Source of the DNA: an uncultured Aquincola sp.
Lineage (GTDB): Bacteria > Pseudomonadota > Gammaproteobacteria > Burkholderiales > Burkholderiaceae
Direction: 5' to 3'
NCBI GenBank assembly: GCA_937883885.1
Contig: CAKZXL010000219.1
Location: forward strand, 1 to 24,053
Length of the DNA stretch: 24,053 bases
The notes under the pieces were generated by a model, which saw only the letters and a list, made by a program, of their open reading frames with translations, made no database searches and was not told where the DNA came from. The translations under genes were made by a program, and so were the position numbers. This document shows, in pieces, positions 14,322 to 21,140 of the stretch. Positions within the stretch are counted from its first letter, which is position 1. The number at the start of each line of letters is the position of its first letter.

Positions 14322-14885
14322 TCAGCCGCCGGCTCTCAGGGACGCTTGGAACACGAGCTGAGCCGTATCGGCGCAGGTCGGCAGGATCGTCTTTGCACCA
14401 AAGCGCGCGCGCTCCTTGACCGCGGCGCTGAGAGAGAGCGCGAACGACCGAGTCGCCTCCTGTGCGATGTCGTCAAGTCCAGCGAACTTCAGCTGCGGGT
14501 CCTCCATCAGGTCTTCGACGAAGGCGTCCGACAGCAGCCGCAATCGGTCGGCCAACGCCTGTGCCTTCTCAGAGGGCGTAAGCGGTCGGGCCACCGGAGC
14601 CAACGTCCATACCCGCGATGTCTCGAGCTCGCCGCCGGCGCCGAGGAACGGCTCGAGGTCGTTACTGGCGCGATACCCGAACTCGGTGAGCAGCTTCTCG
14701 GCGGTTGCCTGTGTGAGGACCACGCCTAGCAAGCGTGTCGCTTCATCGCGCGCGCGAGCGACAGTGACCTGGGTGTCGGTCGCCGCGAATTCAGTTAGGC
14801 GAGTCTTGAGCTGCCGCTTCTGCAGGGCATTCAGTCGCGAAGCCTTTACGGGTGGCGCGTCGGGAGGCGGAGTCTTCTCGTCCAT
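14322..14885 (-). CDS. Hypothetical protein, 187 aa
   Basis: The product from the ATG at 14885 begins MDEKTPPPDAPPVKAS and continues with a basic helical stretch (RLNALQKRQLKTRLTEFAATD, landmarks ALQKRQLKTRL) and a helix-turn-helix-like region (VARARDEATRLLGVVLTQATAEKLLTEFG, landmarks ARDEATRLLG and TAEKLLTEFGY). This arrangement resembles small phage/plasmid DNA-binding regulators, but no family is claimed. The C-terminal half is helical. A GTG at 14963 is an alternative start; neither has a good ribosome binding site. Confidence 0.6.
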   Translation of the reverse strand: MDEKTPPPDAPPVKASRLNALQKRQLKTRLTEFAATDTQVTVARARDEATRLLGVVLTQATAEKLLTEFGYRASNDLEPFLGAGGELETSRVWTLAPVARPLTPSEKAQALADRLRLLSDAFVEDLMEDPQLKFAGLDDIAQEATRSFALSLSAAVKERARFGAKTILPTCADTAQLVFQASLRAGG

Positions 14886-15118
14886 GAGCGAGATGATGCC
14901 ACCAGGAGAAGCGCCGGCACCTGCAGACTCCAACAAGCGCAGCACGCTGCGCGCAGATGTCACCGTACCGGCGCAGGAGGATCATGGTCCCGCCAGTCTC
15001 GCAACGTCACCTACCGGCGTGGAGGCGGCAGCGATGCGGCTGTCAGCCGCGCGTCTGAACCTGAGCAGCAGCTGGCCGGCAGTGACACCTCCGGGTTGCC
15101 CAGTTCGAGACCTTGAGC

Positions 15119-15976
15119 CTAAGCCGCACGACGTTCCCGATGAGTCCTCGTGAGGATCGCTGCAAGGCCGATGGCGAGAAGTAGAGCGCTGCCGGGCTCG
15201 GGAACAGGCACCATGGAGCGAGCCCAATCCGTTCCAGAGGCCGATGTCACGTCGTATCCGACCGCTTGGCCGCCGAATGAGACGCTCGTGATGCCGTCCC
15301 AGTAGACCGAGTGCGACGCGTCGGCTTGGGCGCTTCCTGCAATCTGAGCTTGCGCAAACGTAATTAGCGTCCCGCGGATCGTGAAAGGCTCTCCAAACCG
15401 GAAACTCCACGTTGCGGTCATGCGTTGACCAAACGGCACGGCGACGCCGTCATTGTTGCCGCTGAAGGTCGCCTCAACACCCAGCGACGAGAGACGTAGT
15501 GACCCCGTGCTGTCGACACCGGATAACGCGTCGAAGCCAACGGAAACGTAGCCCCCATTGATGCCGGAGTTGTTGCCGTTCACACTGCTCAGGACCGAAG
15601 TTGGCGCCAGCGCGACAGTGATCGTTCCAACCTTTCCGGAAAGCCCTTGACTGTTGACGGTCAGCGAATCGATGAAGCGGGTGGTGGTGCTCGAATTGAT
15701 TAGCACGCCGGCGAAGCTACCGTTGTTCGTCGCAATAGAAGATCCCTTGAGGACACCATAACCAGCGCTCGAGGTTCCGACAGCAGTGCCCCAGGAGCCG
15801 GAGACGGAGCACCCTGTGGTGGTAGAGGACGTAATCCCGGACGAGTGACACTCCGCAAATTGCGTCAGCACCGCTTGAGCGATGCCAGCGTGCCCCGCCA
15901 GCGCAATCCACATGGCCGCCAACATAAACAGGCGTGCCCGATTGGAGTAGGTCCTACAAAGCGTCCGGTTTCCCAT
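15119..15976 (-). CDS. PEP-CTERM sorting-domain protein (2)
   Basis: The start at 15976 is fixed by a perfect GGAGG 5 nt upstream (an ATG 4 codons earlier is inside it). The 285-residue product has an N-terminal signal sequence (FMLAAMWIALAGHAGIAQA), a Ser/Thr/Gly/Asn-rich beta-type body, and a C-terminal PEP-CTERM signal VPEPG-SALLLAIGLAAILT followed by HRERRAA. It should be exported by Sec and sorted by exosortase to the cell surface or extracellular matrix. YWDGITSVSFGGQAVGYDVTS and SGTDW before the signal correspond to the same region of the protein at 8895-9803. It is transcribed divergently from the H-NS-like gene. Confidence 0.92.
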   Translation of the reverse strand: MGNRTLCRTYSNRARLFMLAAMWIALAGHAGIAQAVLTQFAECHSSGITSSTTTGCSVSGSWGTAVGTSSAGYGVLKGSSIATNNGSFAGVLINSSTTTRFIDSLTVNSQGLSGKVGTITVALAPTSVLSSVNGNNSGINGGYVSVGFDALSGVDSTGSLRLSSLGVEATFSGNNDGVAVPFGQRMTATWSFRFGEPFTIRGTLITFAQAQIAGSAQADASHSVYWDGITSVSFGGQAVGYDVTSASGTDWARSMVPVPEPGSALLLAIGLAAILTRTHRERRAA

Positions 15977-16107
15977 CGCAACCTCCATCCTTGGTCACCG
16001 ATCATTAGTAGGGCGCCTGCCGGACGTCCATCCCTAGCTCCGTCGATGCCAAGGTCCGCGTGAACGGCGCCGGACTCCAGTCCCCCGCGCCGGGCGCCGA
16101 GTCCGAC

Positions 16108-16136
16108 TTGAATGTTGCAAGCGTATGAGATATCTT
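16108..16136 (+). promoter_or_regulatory. Sigma70 promoter of the H-NS-like gene
   Basis: TTGAAT (16108-16113), 17-nt spacer, TATCTT (16131-16136). It overlaps the palindrome AGATATCT (16128-16135) and lies 34 nt before the ATG. The AT-rich stretch 16110-16148 within GC-rich DNA is the kind of site H-NS proteins bind, so autoregulation is plausible. Confidence 0.7.
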
Positions 16137-16170
16137 AAGTACAGCATACGATCCAGACTGGAGTCCCCAA

Positions 16171-17202
16171 ATGACCGCTCGCATCGCCAACATCGAACTC
16201 GCACAAACCGTCTTGGCCGCCGCTGCCGGCAACGTGGCGAAGACGCTGGACGCAGCTGGCGGCAGCCTCCATGACAAGCTCGCGCTTGCGCTGGCCGCAG
16301 AACGCGAATTGACCGAAGCCGCCACCGCGATGGAGGCGAGCCTGCAGGCTGCCCGAGCGGCAGCTGCGGGCCGTGCCTCGCGCTTGCGCGCCGAAATCCG
16401 CGAGGGCGCGCTGAAGGAAGTTGCCGCCATGCTTCGCGATGGTTCGGTGACCTTGGCCGACGTCGCCTGCCGTGCCGGCGTCGCCATCGAAGGCAACATG
16501 ACTTTCGAACGCGTTGCAGTGATCGAGCCGGCTCCTGCCGCCGCCGCTCCCGCTCCTGTGGTCGTCATGGCCGCCAGCGGCCCGCAGCCTTCGGCCGAAG
16601 TGCGCGAGAACCTGCGCCTGCAGGCCGGCTACATGCACCCGGTCAAGTTCCGTGACCCCGCGACTGGCGCCGGCTGGTCTGGCCGCGGCCCGACGCCGAA
16701 GTGGCTCAAGGCGCTGTGCGTGGACGGCAAGACCATCGAAGACTTCCGCGTCGGCGCCACCGAGCCCGCCGCTGCTCCTGCTGCCACGGACACCGCCACG
16801 GCCCCGGCCGAAGCGCCCGCTGTCGTAGTTGCGGCGGTCGCAGTCGATGGTGCAGCAGAAGCCCCTGTCGAGGCGGGAGTCCCGGCCGCTGAGGCTGCCG
16901 CCGCCCCGGCCAAGACTCCTGCTGCCGACTGTTCGACGGTCGAAGCAGCTGCCGTGCCCTTCGCTGAAGTTGCTGAGGCTGTCGAGACGGCTGCCGCCCC
17001 TGTTGACGCTGCCTTGTTGGACGGCACCTCTGACATCGGTCAAGAAGTGGGCTCGTTCGATGCCTCCGGCATGGACAGCGACTTGAACATGGCGGCTGGC
17101 GCCGACGACAACGACGACATCGGCGAATTCGTCAGCGGCATCGCCGCGATGGGCCTGGACATGCCGCCCGGCAACGCCGCTCAGTTCCTGGCTGCGGCCT
17201 GA
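16171..17202 (+). CDS. H-NS-family protein with long Ala/Pro-rich acidic C-terminal tail
   Basis: GGAG 7 nt before the ATG supports the start. The 343-residue protein has a helical N-terminus (about 1-105; SRLRAEIREGALKEVAAMLRDG then VTLADVACRAG, resembling the H-NS oligomerisation and linker helices). The H-NS DNA-binding signature lies at 159-182 (KFRDPATGAGWSGRGPTPKW), typical of Burkholderiales H-NS, where the WSGRG loop enters the minor groove of AT-rich DNA. Usual family members end soon after this motif at ~100-130 residues. Here it is followed by ~150 residues of Ala/Pro/Glu/Val-rich, acidic, low-complexity sequence ending with DMDSD-like and ADDNDDIGEF segments. It should act as a nucleoid-binding silencer of AT-rich or foreign genes. 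The tail may alter multimerisation or contact other proteins. Confidence 0.9.
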   Translation: MTARIANIELAQTVLAAAAGNVAKTLDAAGGSLHDKLALALAAERELTEAATAMEASLQAARAAAAGRASRLRAEIREGALKEVAAMLRDGSVTLADVACRAGVAIEGNMTFERVAVIEPAPAAAAPAPVVVMAASGPQPSAEVRENLRLQAGYMHPVKFRDPATGAGWSGRGPTPKWLKALCVDGKTIEDFRVGATEPAAAPAATDTATAPAEAPAVVVAAVAVDGAAEAPVEAGVPAAEAAAAPAKTPAADCSTVEAAAVPFAEVAEAVETAAAPVDAALLDGTSDIGQEVGSFDASGMDSDLNMAAGADDNDDIGEFVSGIAAMGLDMPPGNAAQFLAAA

Positions 17203-17222
17203 TCCCGCGGAGCCGAGGCGCC

Positions 17223-17467
17223 ATGATCGCACTGTTCAAGCTGACCTCGGGGACGCGTCCCTCGTCGTCAACGACTCCCTGGTGATGGTCGGCGACCCGG
17301 CCATCGACGATGTGACCAACGTGCAGACGGTGGCCGAATACCTGGCCTGCGCGCTCGAACAGACCCAGGCGTGCATCCACATGGCAACGCTCAAGGCTGA
17401 AGACTGGACCTGGGAAAGCCTCATCGAGGCGCGCGCCGCCGAACGGGCGCTGCACGCTGCCCGGTGA
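17223..17467 (+). pseudogene. Small gene interrupted by a -1 shift in a G run
   Basis: From the ATG at 17223 (GAGG 4 nt upstream) the frame reads MIALFKLTSG and then goes out of phase, with a stop after 20 codons. One added G in the run GGGG (17249-17252) would restore a single 81-residue frame: MIALFKLTSG + DASLVVNDSLVMVGDPAIDD ... EYLACALEQTQACIH ... AEDWTWESLIEARA. The latter part is open to a stop at 17467 and has coding character; by shape it resembles small phage proteins ending in a DW-x-W motif. It follows the H-NS-like gene by 20 nt. The break may be a true mutation, a sequencing error or programmed frameshifting. Confidence 0.6.
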
Positions 17468-17838
17468 TCGTCCCCGTCCCCGTCCCTGTCAGCGGCGCGC
17501 TGCGGCGGCGCGCACTGTATGGCCGGAGCGGGCGCAAAGTTCGACACGGCGACTGGAAGTCCATTCGCCCTCGAATGCTGGCGGGCATCGCGCGTAGCTC
17601 GGGTCTGCTACCGACCTGCCCGCACCGCCAGCATGCAAAAGGAGATCCACATTCCGTACTGCCGTCACAGTCCGCTCCACCGGCCAGGGCCTATGGCCAT
17701 CGCAAGCGATACCTCACCGCCGTTGCCGGCAGGGGCGTCCGTTGGCATCCTGTACCTGTGCTTGATCGCCCACCGGGCCTTCCGGTTGGCCAGCCCGCTC
17801 ACAAACCGCCGCCCCGCGGCGCACCACCTCGAAACCGC
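17468..17838 (+). other. Gap of ~370 nt without a supported gene
   Basis: Several frames are open on both strands because of the GC content. The only candidate of note is a plus frame reaching a TGA at 17840-17842 that overlaps the next ATG by 4 nt, with AAGGAGA at 17638-17644 but no ATG at a proper distance. Its composition is not convincing. Confidence 0.5.
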
Positions 17839-18093
17839 ATGAGCGTGACCACCTCTGAAGCGAACCTCACGAGTGCGATCGCCAAGCTCGTCCAGAACGG
17901 GCGGGATGTATGGTGCGCGGCGCTGACGCCTGCTGAGATCGTCGCCCTGGTCGATGCCGGCGCGATCGCCAACCTCGCAGCGCACGTCGTCCGGGCGCGA
18001 GAGAAGCTCACCAAGGGAGAGTCGGGCTCGACTTGGTTCTACTTCACCCCGCGCAAAGCACTGCGCAGCAAGATTTTGAAAGCAAAGACATGA
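17839..18093 (+). CDS. Hypothetical protein, 84 aa
   Basis: ATG at 17839 (MSVTTSEANLTSAIAKLV). The product is mainly helical (TPAEIVALVDAGAIANLAAHVVRAREKL, landmarks AEIVALVDAGA and AAHVVRAREKL) with a C-terminal strand STWFYFTPRK and a basic tail LRSKILKAKT. No family is recognised. The stop overlaps the next ATG by 4 nt (ATGA), so translation of the two is coupled. Ribosome binding site is weak. Confidence 0.68.
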   Translation: MSVTTSEANLTSAIAKLVQNGRDVWCAALTPAEIVALVDAGAIANLAAHVVRAREKLTKGESGSTWFYFTPRKALRSKILKAKT

Positions 18094-18368
18094 GCAACGA
18101 CTACAGCTGGCGCGGCAAGACGGTCCGACACCTAGATGGGCGTACGGGCACCATTGACATGGAACGCACGGGCTTCTTGCACATCGCCCTGACCATCGCC
18201 GTCGACGCTGGCGAACCCGCGCATGTCCAGCTCAACGCCAACGGGCAGGACTCCGGCGATACCGGTTGGGCATGGCTGTGCCCCGAGTTTTCCGGCGGGC
18301 CGGCCTGGCTTCCTCTGGGCGACCACAACAAATTCGGCGTGCAGCACGATGAGGGCGCAACGGCATGA
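18090..18368 (+). CDS. Hypothetical protein, 92 aa
   Basis: ATG at 18090 overlaps the previous stop by 4 nt; its own TGA overlaps the next ATG in the same way. The product MSNDYSWRGKTVRHLDGRTG... begins with a small beta-barrel-like segment (GKTVRHLDGRTGTIDM), followed by HIALTIAVDAGE, VQLNANGQDSG and a GWAWLCPEF strand. The pattern is of a small SH3-like barrel of phage type. No known function. Confidence 0.72.
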   Translation: MSNDYSWRGKTVRHLDGRTGTIDMERTGFLHIALTIAVDAGEPAHVQLNANGQDSGDTGWAWLCPEFSGGPAWLPLGDHNKFGVQHDEGATA

Positions 18369-18628
18369 GCATCGTCGTTTTCTGGCTGGAGGAGTCCGGG
18401 GCGGCGACCCACTGCAGCTTCGAGCAGAACGAGCTGACTCAAGCCTTGAAATGCACTGAGGAAATGCGACGGGCTGGCAAGCGACACGTGTGCATTTCGA
18501 GCGAGCTGGGGGACAGCGTTGGTAAGCCGGGAGTGACCGGCCTCGACGGGCGGACGTTGCCGGACGGAAGCAAGTACGAGTGGACTAAAGCGCATCGTGG
18601 GGCCGGCCCTGGCCCACGCGGCCGCTGA
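18365..18628 (+). CDS. Conserved phage/plasmid-type hypothetical protein, 87 aa
   Basis: ATG at 18365 is coupled (ATGA) to the preceding gene. The product (MSIVVFWLEESGAATHCSFE...) contains HVCISSELGDSVGKPGVTGL and PDGSKYEWTKAHR. This combination of HV-x-x-SSE, VGKPGV and PDG-x-x-YEW-x-K-x-HR recurs in a small phage/plasmid protein family as I recall it; the family has no assigned function. Two Cys residues are present but no metal site is obvious. Confidence 0.75.
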   Translation: MSIVVFWLEESGAATHCSFEQNELTQALKCTEEMRRAGKRHVCISSELGDSVGKPGVTGLDGRTLPDGSKYEWTKAHRGAGPGPRGR

Positions 18629-18693
18629 GCGGCTCGCCGCGCCGGTTGTGCGTCTGCTTCTGGCGATTGCCTTGTGAGGGCAACGAGTGCGCG

Positions 18694-18951
18694 ATGCGGC
18701 GACAATCGCAGACCTCCAAGGGTTCTACCTGCGTCCAGATGAAAAATGAACCAGTGGTCGAGTCCGTTATCCGGGACGACGGGCTGCGCTACAAGGTCAA
18801 GCCGAGCGGCACCCAGTTCCCCTCCACGGGACGACTCTCCACAGGCACGATGTCGTGCTTCAGGTGCGGCACCCATCGGCCGCTCGTCGAGCTCGAGTAC
18901 AAGCCCGTCATTGGCGTCAAGCGCCGAGTCTGCAAGGGCGGCTGCCGCTAG
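18694..18951 (+). CDS. Small zinc-ribbon-like protein, 85 aa
   Basis: CFRC (C-x2-C, in SCFRCGTHRPLVELEYK) and CKGGC (C-x3-C, near the C-terminus) form a four-Cys pattern typical of a zinc ribbon or knuckle. The last residues VKRRVCKGGCR are basic, compatible with nucleic-acid binding. Start is uncertain: 18694 (MRRQSQTSKG) or 18739 (MKNEPVVES); neither has a strong ribosome binding site. It is the last of the small genes following the H-NS-like gene. Confidence 0.65.
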   Translation: MRRQSQTSKGSTCVQMKNEPVVESVIRDDGLRYKVKPSGTQFPSTGRLSTGTMSCFRCGTHRPLVELEYKPVIGVKRRVCKGGCR

Positions 18952-19059
18952 GCGGCCTGACATCTGCCGGCGCTGCCACTCCGGCAGAGCTGGCGAACAG
19001 CGGTGAGCTGGAACCCCGGCTTCAGCGCATCCTGCACTTACCCCACCATACCGACCCTC

Positions 19060-19794
19060 ATGTTCGAAGCTGCAGAGCCGACCAGCCAACCGTTCAACAC
19101 CGACTTGCCCGAGCGCGCGCCCAGTGCGGCGCGCCTGGCCGCGGAGGCCTTTTTCGCCCCGGCACCGGGGTCATCGTCCGAGACTGCTGAGCCCGCGGTG
19201 CTCGTCAAGAAGAGCAAACTCGAGGAGCCGTCGCCGGCGGTGAGTGGCGAAATGCCTGAACCTGCCGAGCCGCCTCGCGAGCCACGTGTCTTCAGGCTGT
19301 CGGCTCCTGCGGCGGCTGCTGACCAGGCCACGGCTGAGGCGCCGGTGACGCTCGGCACGGTCGAGCCAGTCGCCGCGGTGACGGAGAGCCAGTCGAGCGA
19401 GAAGCTTCTCCCCGCTCCCCGTGCAGTCATCCGTCGTCGCAAGCGCCGGGCGCTTCATGGCGAGGTAACGATCACGAGACCAGCTGCGCCCGAGCCCACA
19501 GTTGCAGCCGCCCCTGTTGCCGAAGCGGTGGGCGCTCCGGAAGAGCTGCGAGCGGCCCTCCCGGCTCCAGCGCCCCGGCATCAGCGCGCAGCGCCCGGCA
19601 AAACGGCCAGCGTTGAAACGGCCTCTCATGAGTGGCCCCGCTACCTTGAGATGCGCCGGCAGCTGCTCGCTTTGCAAGCCGAAGCACGAGCGGCTCGCGC
19701 GCGCGAAGCGCAGGAGGCGCTTGTCTGGATCAAGCGAGCCATCGCGGAGTACGGACTCACCGCCGCTGACTTCCGCGCAGTTCTCCGAGCCTGA
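19060..19794 (+). CDS. Protein with H-NS-like C-terminal oligomerisation helix, no DNA-binding motif
   Basis: ATG at 19060 (MFEAAEPTSQPFNTDLPERA) is chosen for its convincing N-terminus; a GTG at 19003 is the alternative. The 244-residue product is Ala/Pro/Glu-rich and low-complexity over most of its length, with short basic patches (VIRRRKRRALHGEVTITRP). The last ~45 residues form one long charged helix: EMRRQLLALQAEARAARARE, then WIKRAIAEYGLTAADF. The end, I-x-x-AIAEYGLTAADF, closely resembles the linker that follows the oligomerisation helices of Burkholderiales H-NS proteins. The WSGRG DNA-binding motif is absent. It could multimerise with H-NS proteins and modulate them. The relation is by pattern, not by alignment. 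Confidence 0.75.
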   Translation: MFEAAEPTSQPFNTDLPERAPSAARLAAEAFFAPAPGSSSETAEPAVLVKKSKLEEPSPAVSGEMPEPAEPPREPRVFRLSAPAAAADQATAEAPVTLGTVEPVAAVTESQSSEKLLPAPRAVIRRRKRRALHGEVTITRPAAPEPTVAAAPVAEAVGAPEELRAALPAPAPRHQRAAPGKTASVETASHEWPRYLEMRRQLLALQAEARAARAREAQEALVWIKRAIAEYGLTAADFRAVLRA

Positions 19795-19855
19795 CCTGCC
19801 GGGCCAGGGGGCTTGCAAGGCGCTCCGTCTACGTCATGCTTAGCTACCCGCGGAC

Positions 19856-19884
19856 TTGGTGGCTAGTTGCAAACATGCTATGCA
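19856..19884 (+). promoter_or_regulatory. Putative promoter for a leaderless transcript
   Basis: TTGGTG (19856-19861), 17-nt spacer, TATGCA (19879-19884). The expected start of transcription at about 19890-19892 coincides with the ATG at 19892, implying a leaderless or near-leaderless mRNA. Confidence 0.45.
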
Positions 19885-19891
19885 TGTCTGC

Positions 19892-21064
19892 ATGACCCAC
19901 AGCACGGCAACCAGGAACATCGAGGCCCGCGTCGCCAGGCCGAATGCACAGCGACTGACGCGGCTCGTTGGTCTCATGAGTCGCTATTGGGTGGACCCCG
20001 ACCTGGCTGCCGAGGGCGTAGAAGAGCGGCGCCTTGCCATCAGCAAGGCCTACTTGGTTAACCACCTTGGCCTCGTCATGTTGATCGAGGACCGTGTCAA
20101 AGATGGTCTGCGCCCCGTCCAGATTCACCACCTGCCCAGGCAGAGCCCCGAGGTGATCCGCCAGGCGCTGTCGCTGCTGACGCCGCATGAGGTCCACGCT
20201 GGGCTTGCTGCGGCACTCAAGGCGTTGACGGAGATGCACCCGTTCGCCGGCGGCGATGTCCCCGGGAAGCCAGGCTGGACTCGTGAAGAAGCGGCGGCCC
20301 TTGGCATCGTGGCCACCAAGCGTACAGCGGACGGACAGTCTTTGAAGATGACCTGCCTCGCCATGATCTCCGAACGCTGGATGAGCAATCGCGAGTGGGA
20401 GCAGGCGACACGATCGACTCGCGTCGCCGAGTTCATCCGGGCTCTGCGGGAAGATGGCTACGACATCAGCAAGGAAGACCGGCCGAGTGACAGCGGCAAC
20501 AAGATGCCGTACACCGCCTACCGGTACTTCGTGGACCCTGGCGAACGCGACGCCTGGAAGCAAGAGCAAGCGGTCAAGGAGTACATGAAGACGCGAGCCC
20601 AGGCCGATGAGGCGGCAAGATCCGAGGTCGCGGCAAAGGCGCTGCGCGACAAGCGCATCCTGGAAGCGGCCGGCCGCCGGCGCGGATATGGGGCATTGGC
20701 GTCTACACCGCACAGCGGTGGAAGCAAATACGGCGGCTGGGTCAGGCCTGCGGTACCGCCGGCCGTTGCGCGTGCAACGCCTGCGGTTCGCCAGCTTTTT
20801 GTGGCGCCTGCACAGCCGGCGGTGCCGAGTCGCCCGCCTGCGAACGCGATGGCGCGTCTAGGCGCCTTGCAGGGCCATCGGCCGCAGAGGATCGAAGTCG
20901 ACAGCGCGCCCGCTGTTCCGGCAGCAGCGCTGAACAGGGCGTTCCCTGGTGCTGGCAGCAACGAAGTCGTCAAGCTTGGCGGCCTCGACTACATCCGGAA
21001 GTTCCGACCTCGCAAGGATGGTGAGAAGGTCGTCGCGTGGGAGACGTTCTGGGAGCGTGCCTAG
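19892..21064 (+). CDS. Hypothetical protein with possible winged-helix domain, 390 aa
   Basis: ATG at 19892 (MTHSTATRNIEARVARPNAQRL split: MTHSTATRNIEARV) is preferred over a TTG at 19856, which lies in the promoter. Residues ~1-140 are helical and unlike any family I know. Residues ~150-215 (MTCLAMISERWMSNREWEQATRSTR, landmarks ISERWMSNREW, RVAEFIRALREDGYDI, then YRYFVDP) follow the pattern of winged-helix HTH domains of phage proteins in which an (R/K)-L-R-x-x-GY-x-I segment precedes the wing. The next stretch is a charged helix (KEYMKTRAQADEAARSEVAA landmarks), then a Pro/Ala-rich linker, and a terminal WETFWERA. It may be a plasmid-specific DNA-binding regulator. It converges with umuC 76 nt away. 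Confidence 0.75.
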   Translation: MTHSTATRNIEARVARPNAQRLTRLVGLMSRYWVDPDLAAEGVEERRLAISKAYLVNHLGLVMLIEDRVKDGLRPVQIHHLPRQSPEVIRQALSLLTPHEVHAGLAAALKALTEMHPFAGGDVPGKPGWTREEAAALGIVATKRTADGQSLKMTCLAMISERWMSNREWEQATRSTRVAEFIRALREDGYDISKEDRPSDSGNKMPYTAYRYFVDPGERDAWKQEQAVKEYMKTRAQADEAARSEVAAKALRDKRILEAAGRRRGYGALASTPHSGGSKYGGWVRPAVPPAVARATPAVRQLFVAPAQPAVPSRPPANAMARLGALQGHRPQRIEVDSAPAVPAAALNRAFPGAGSNEVVKLGGLDYIRKFRPRKDGEKVVAWETFWERA

Positions 21065-21140
21065 GCTCCAGGCACGAGCGCACCGAAAACAGCCGGCACC
21101 ACGCGGCGTGATGTCATGGTCGCCGGCCGGCAGTGCGGCG

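Noticed and set aside
17632..17842. Plus-strand ORF ending with a 4-nt overlap with the gene at 17839
   Set aside because: The good AAGGAGA has no ATG, GTG or TTG at the right distance and the translation is Pro/Arg/His-rich with no fold-like pattern.
21065..21140. GCCGGC inverted repeats between the convergent genes as terminator
   Set aside because: Arms are short, loop is long and no T-run follows on either strand.
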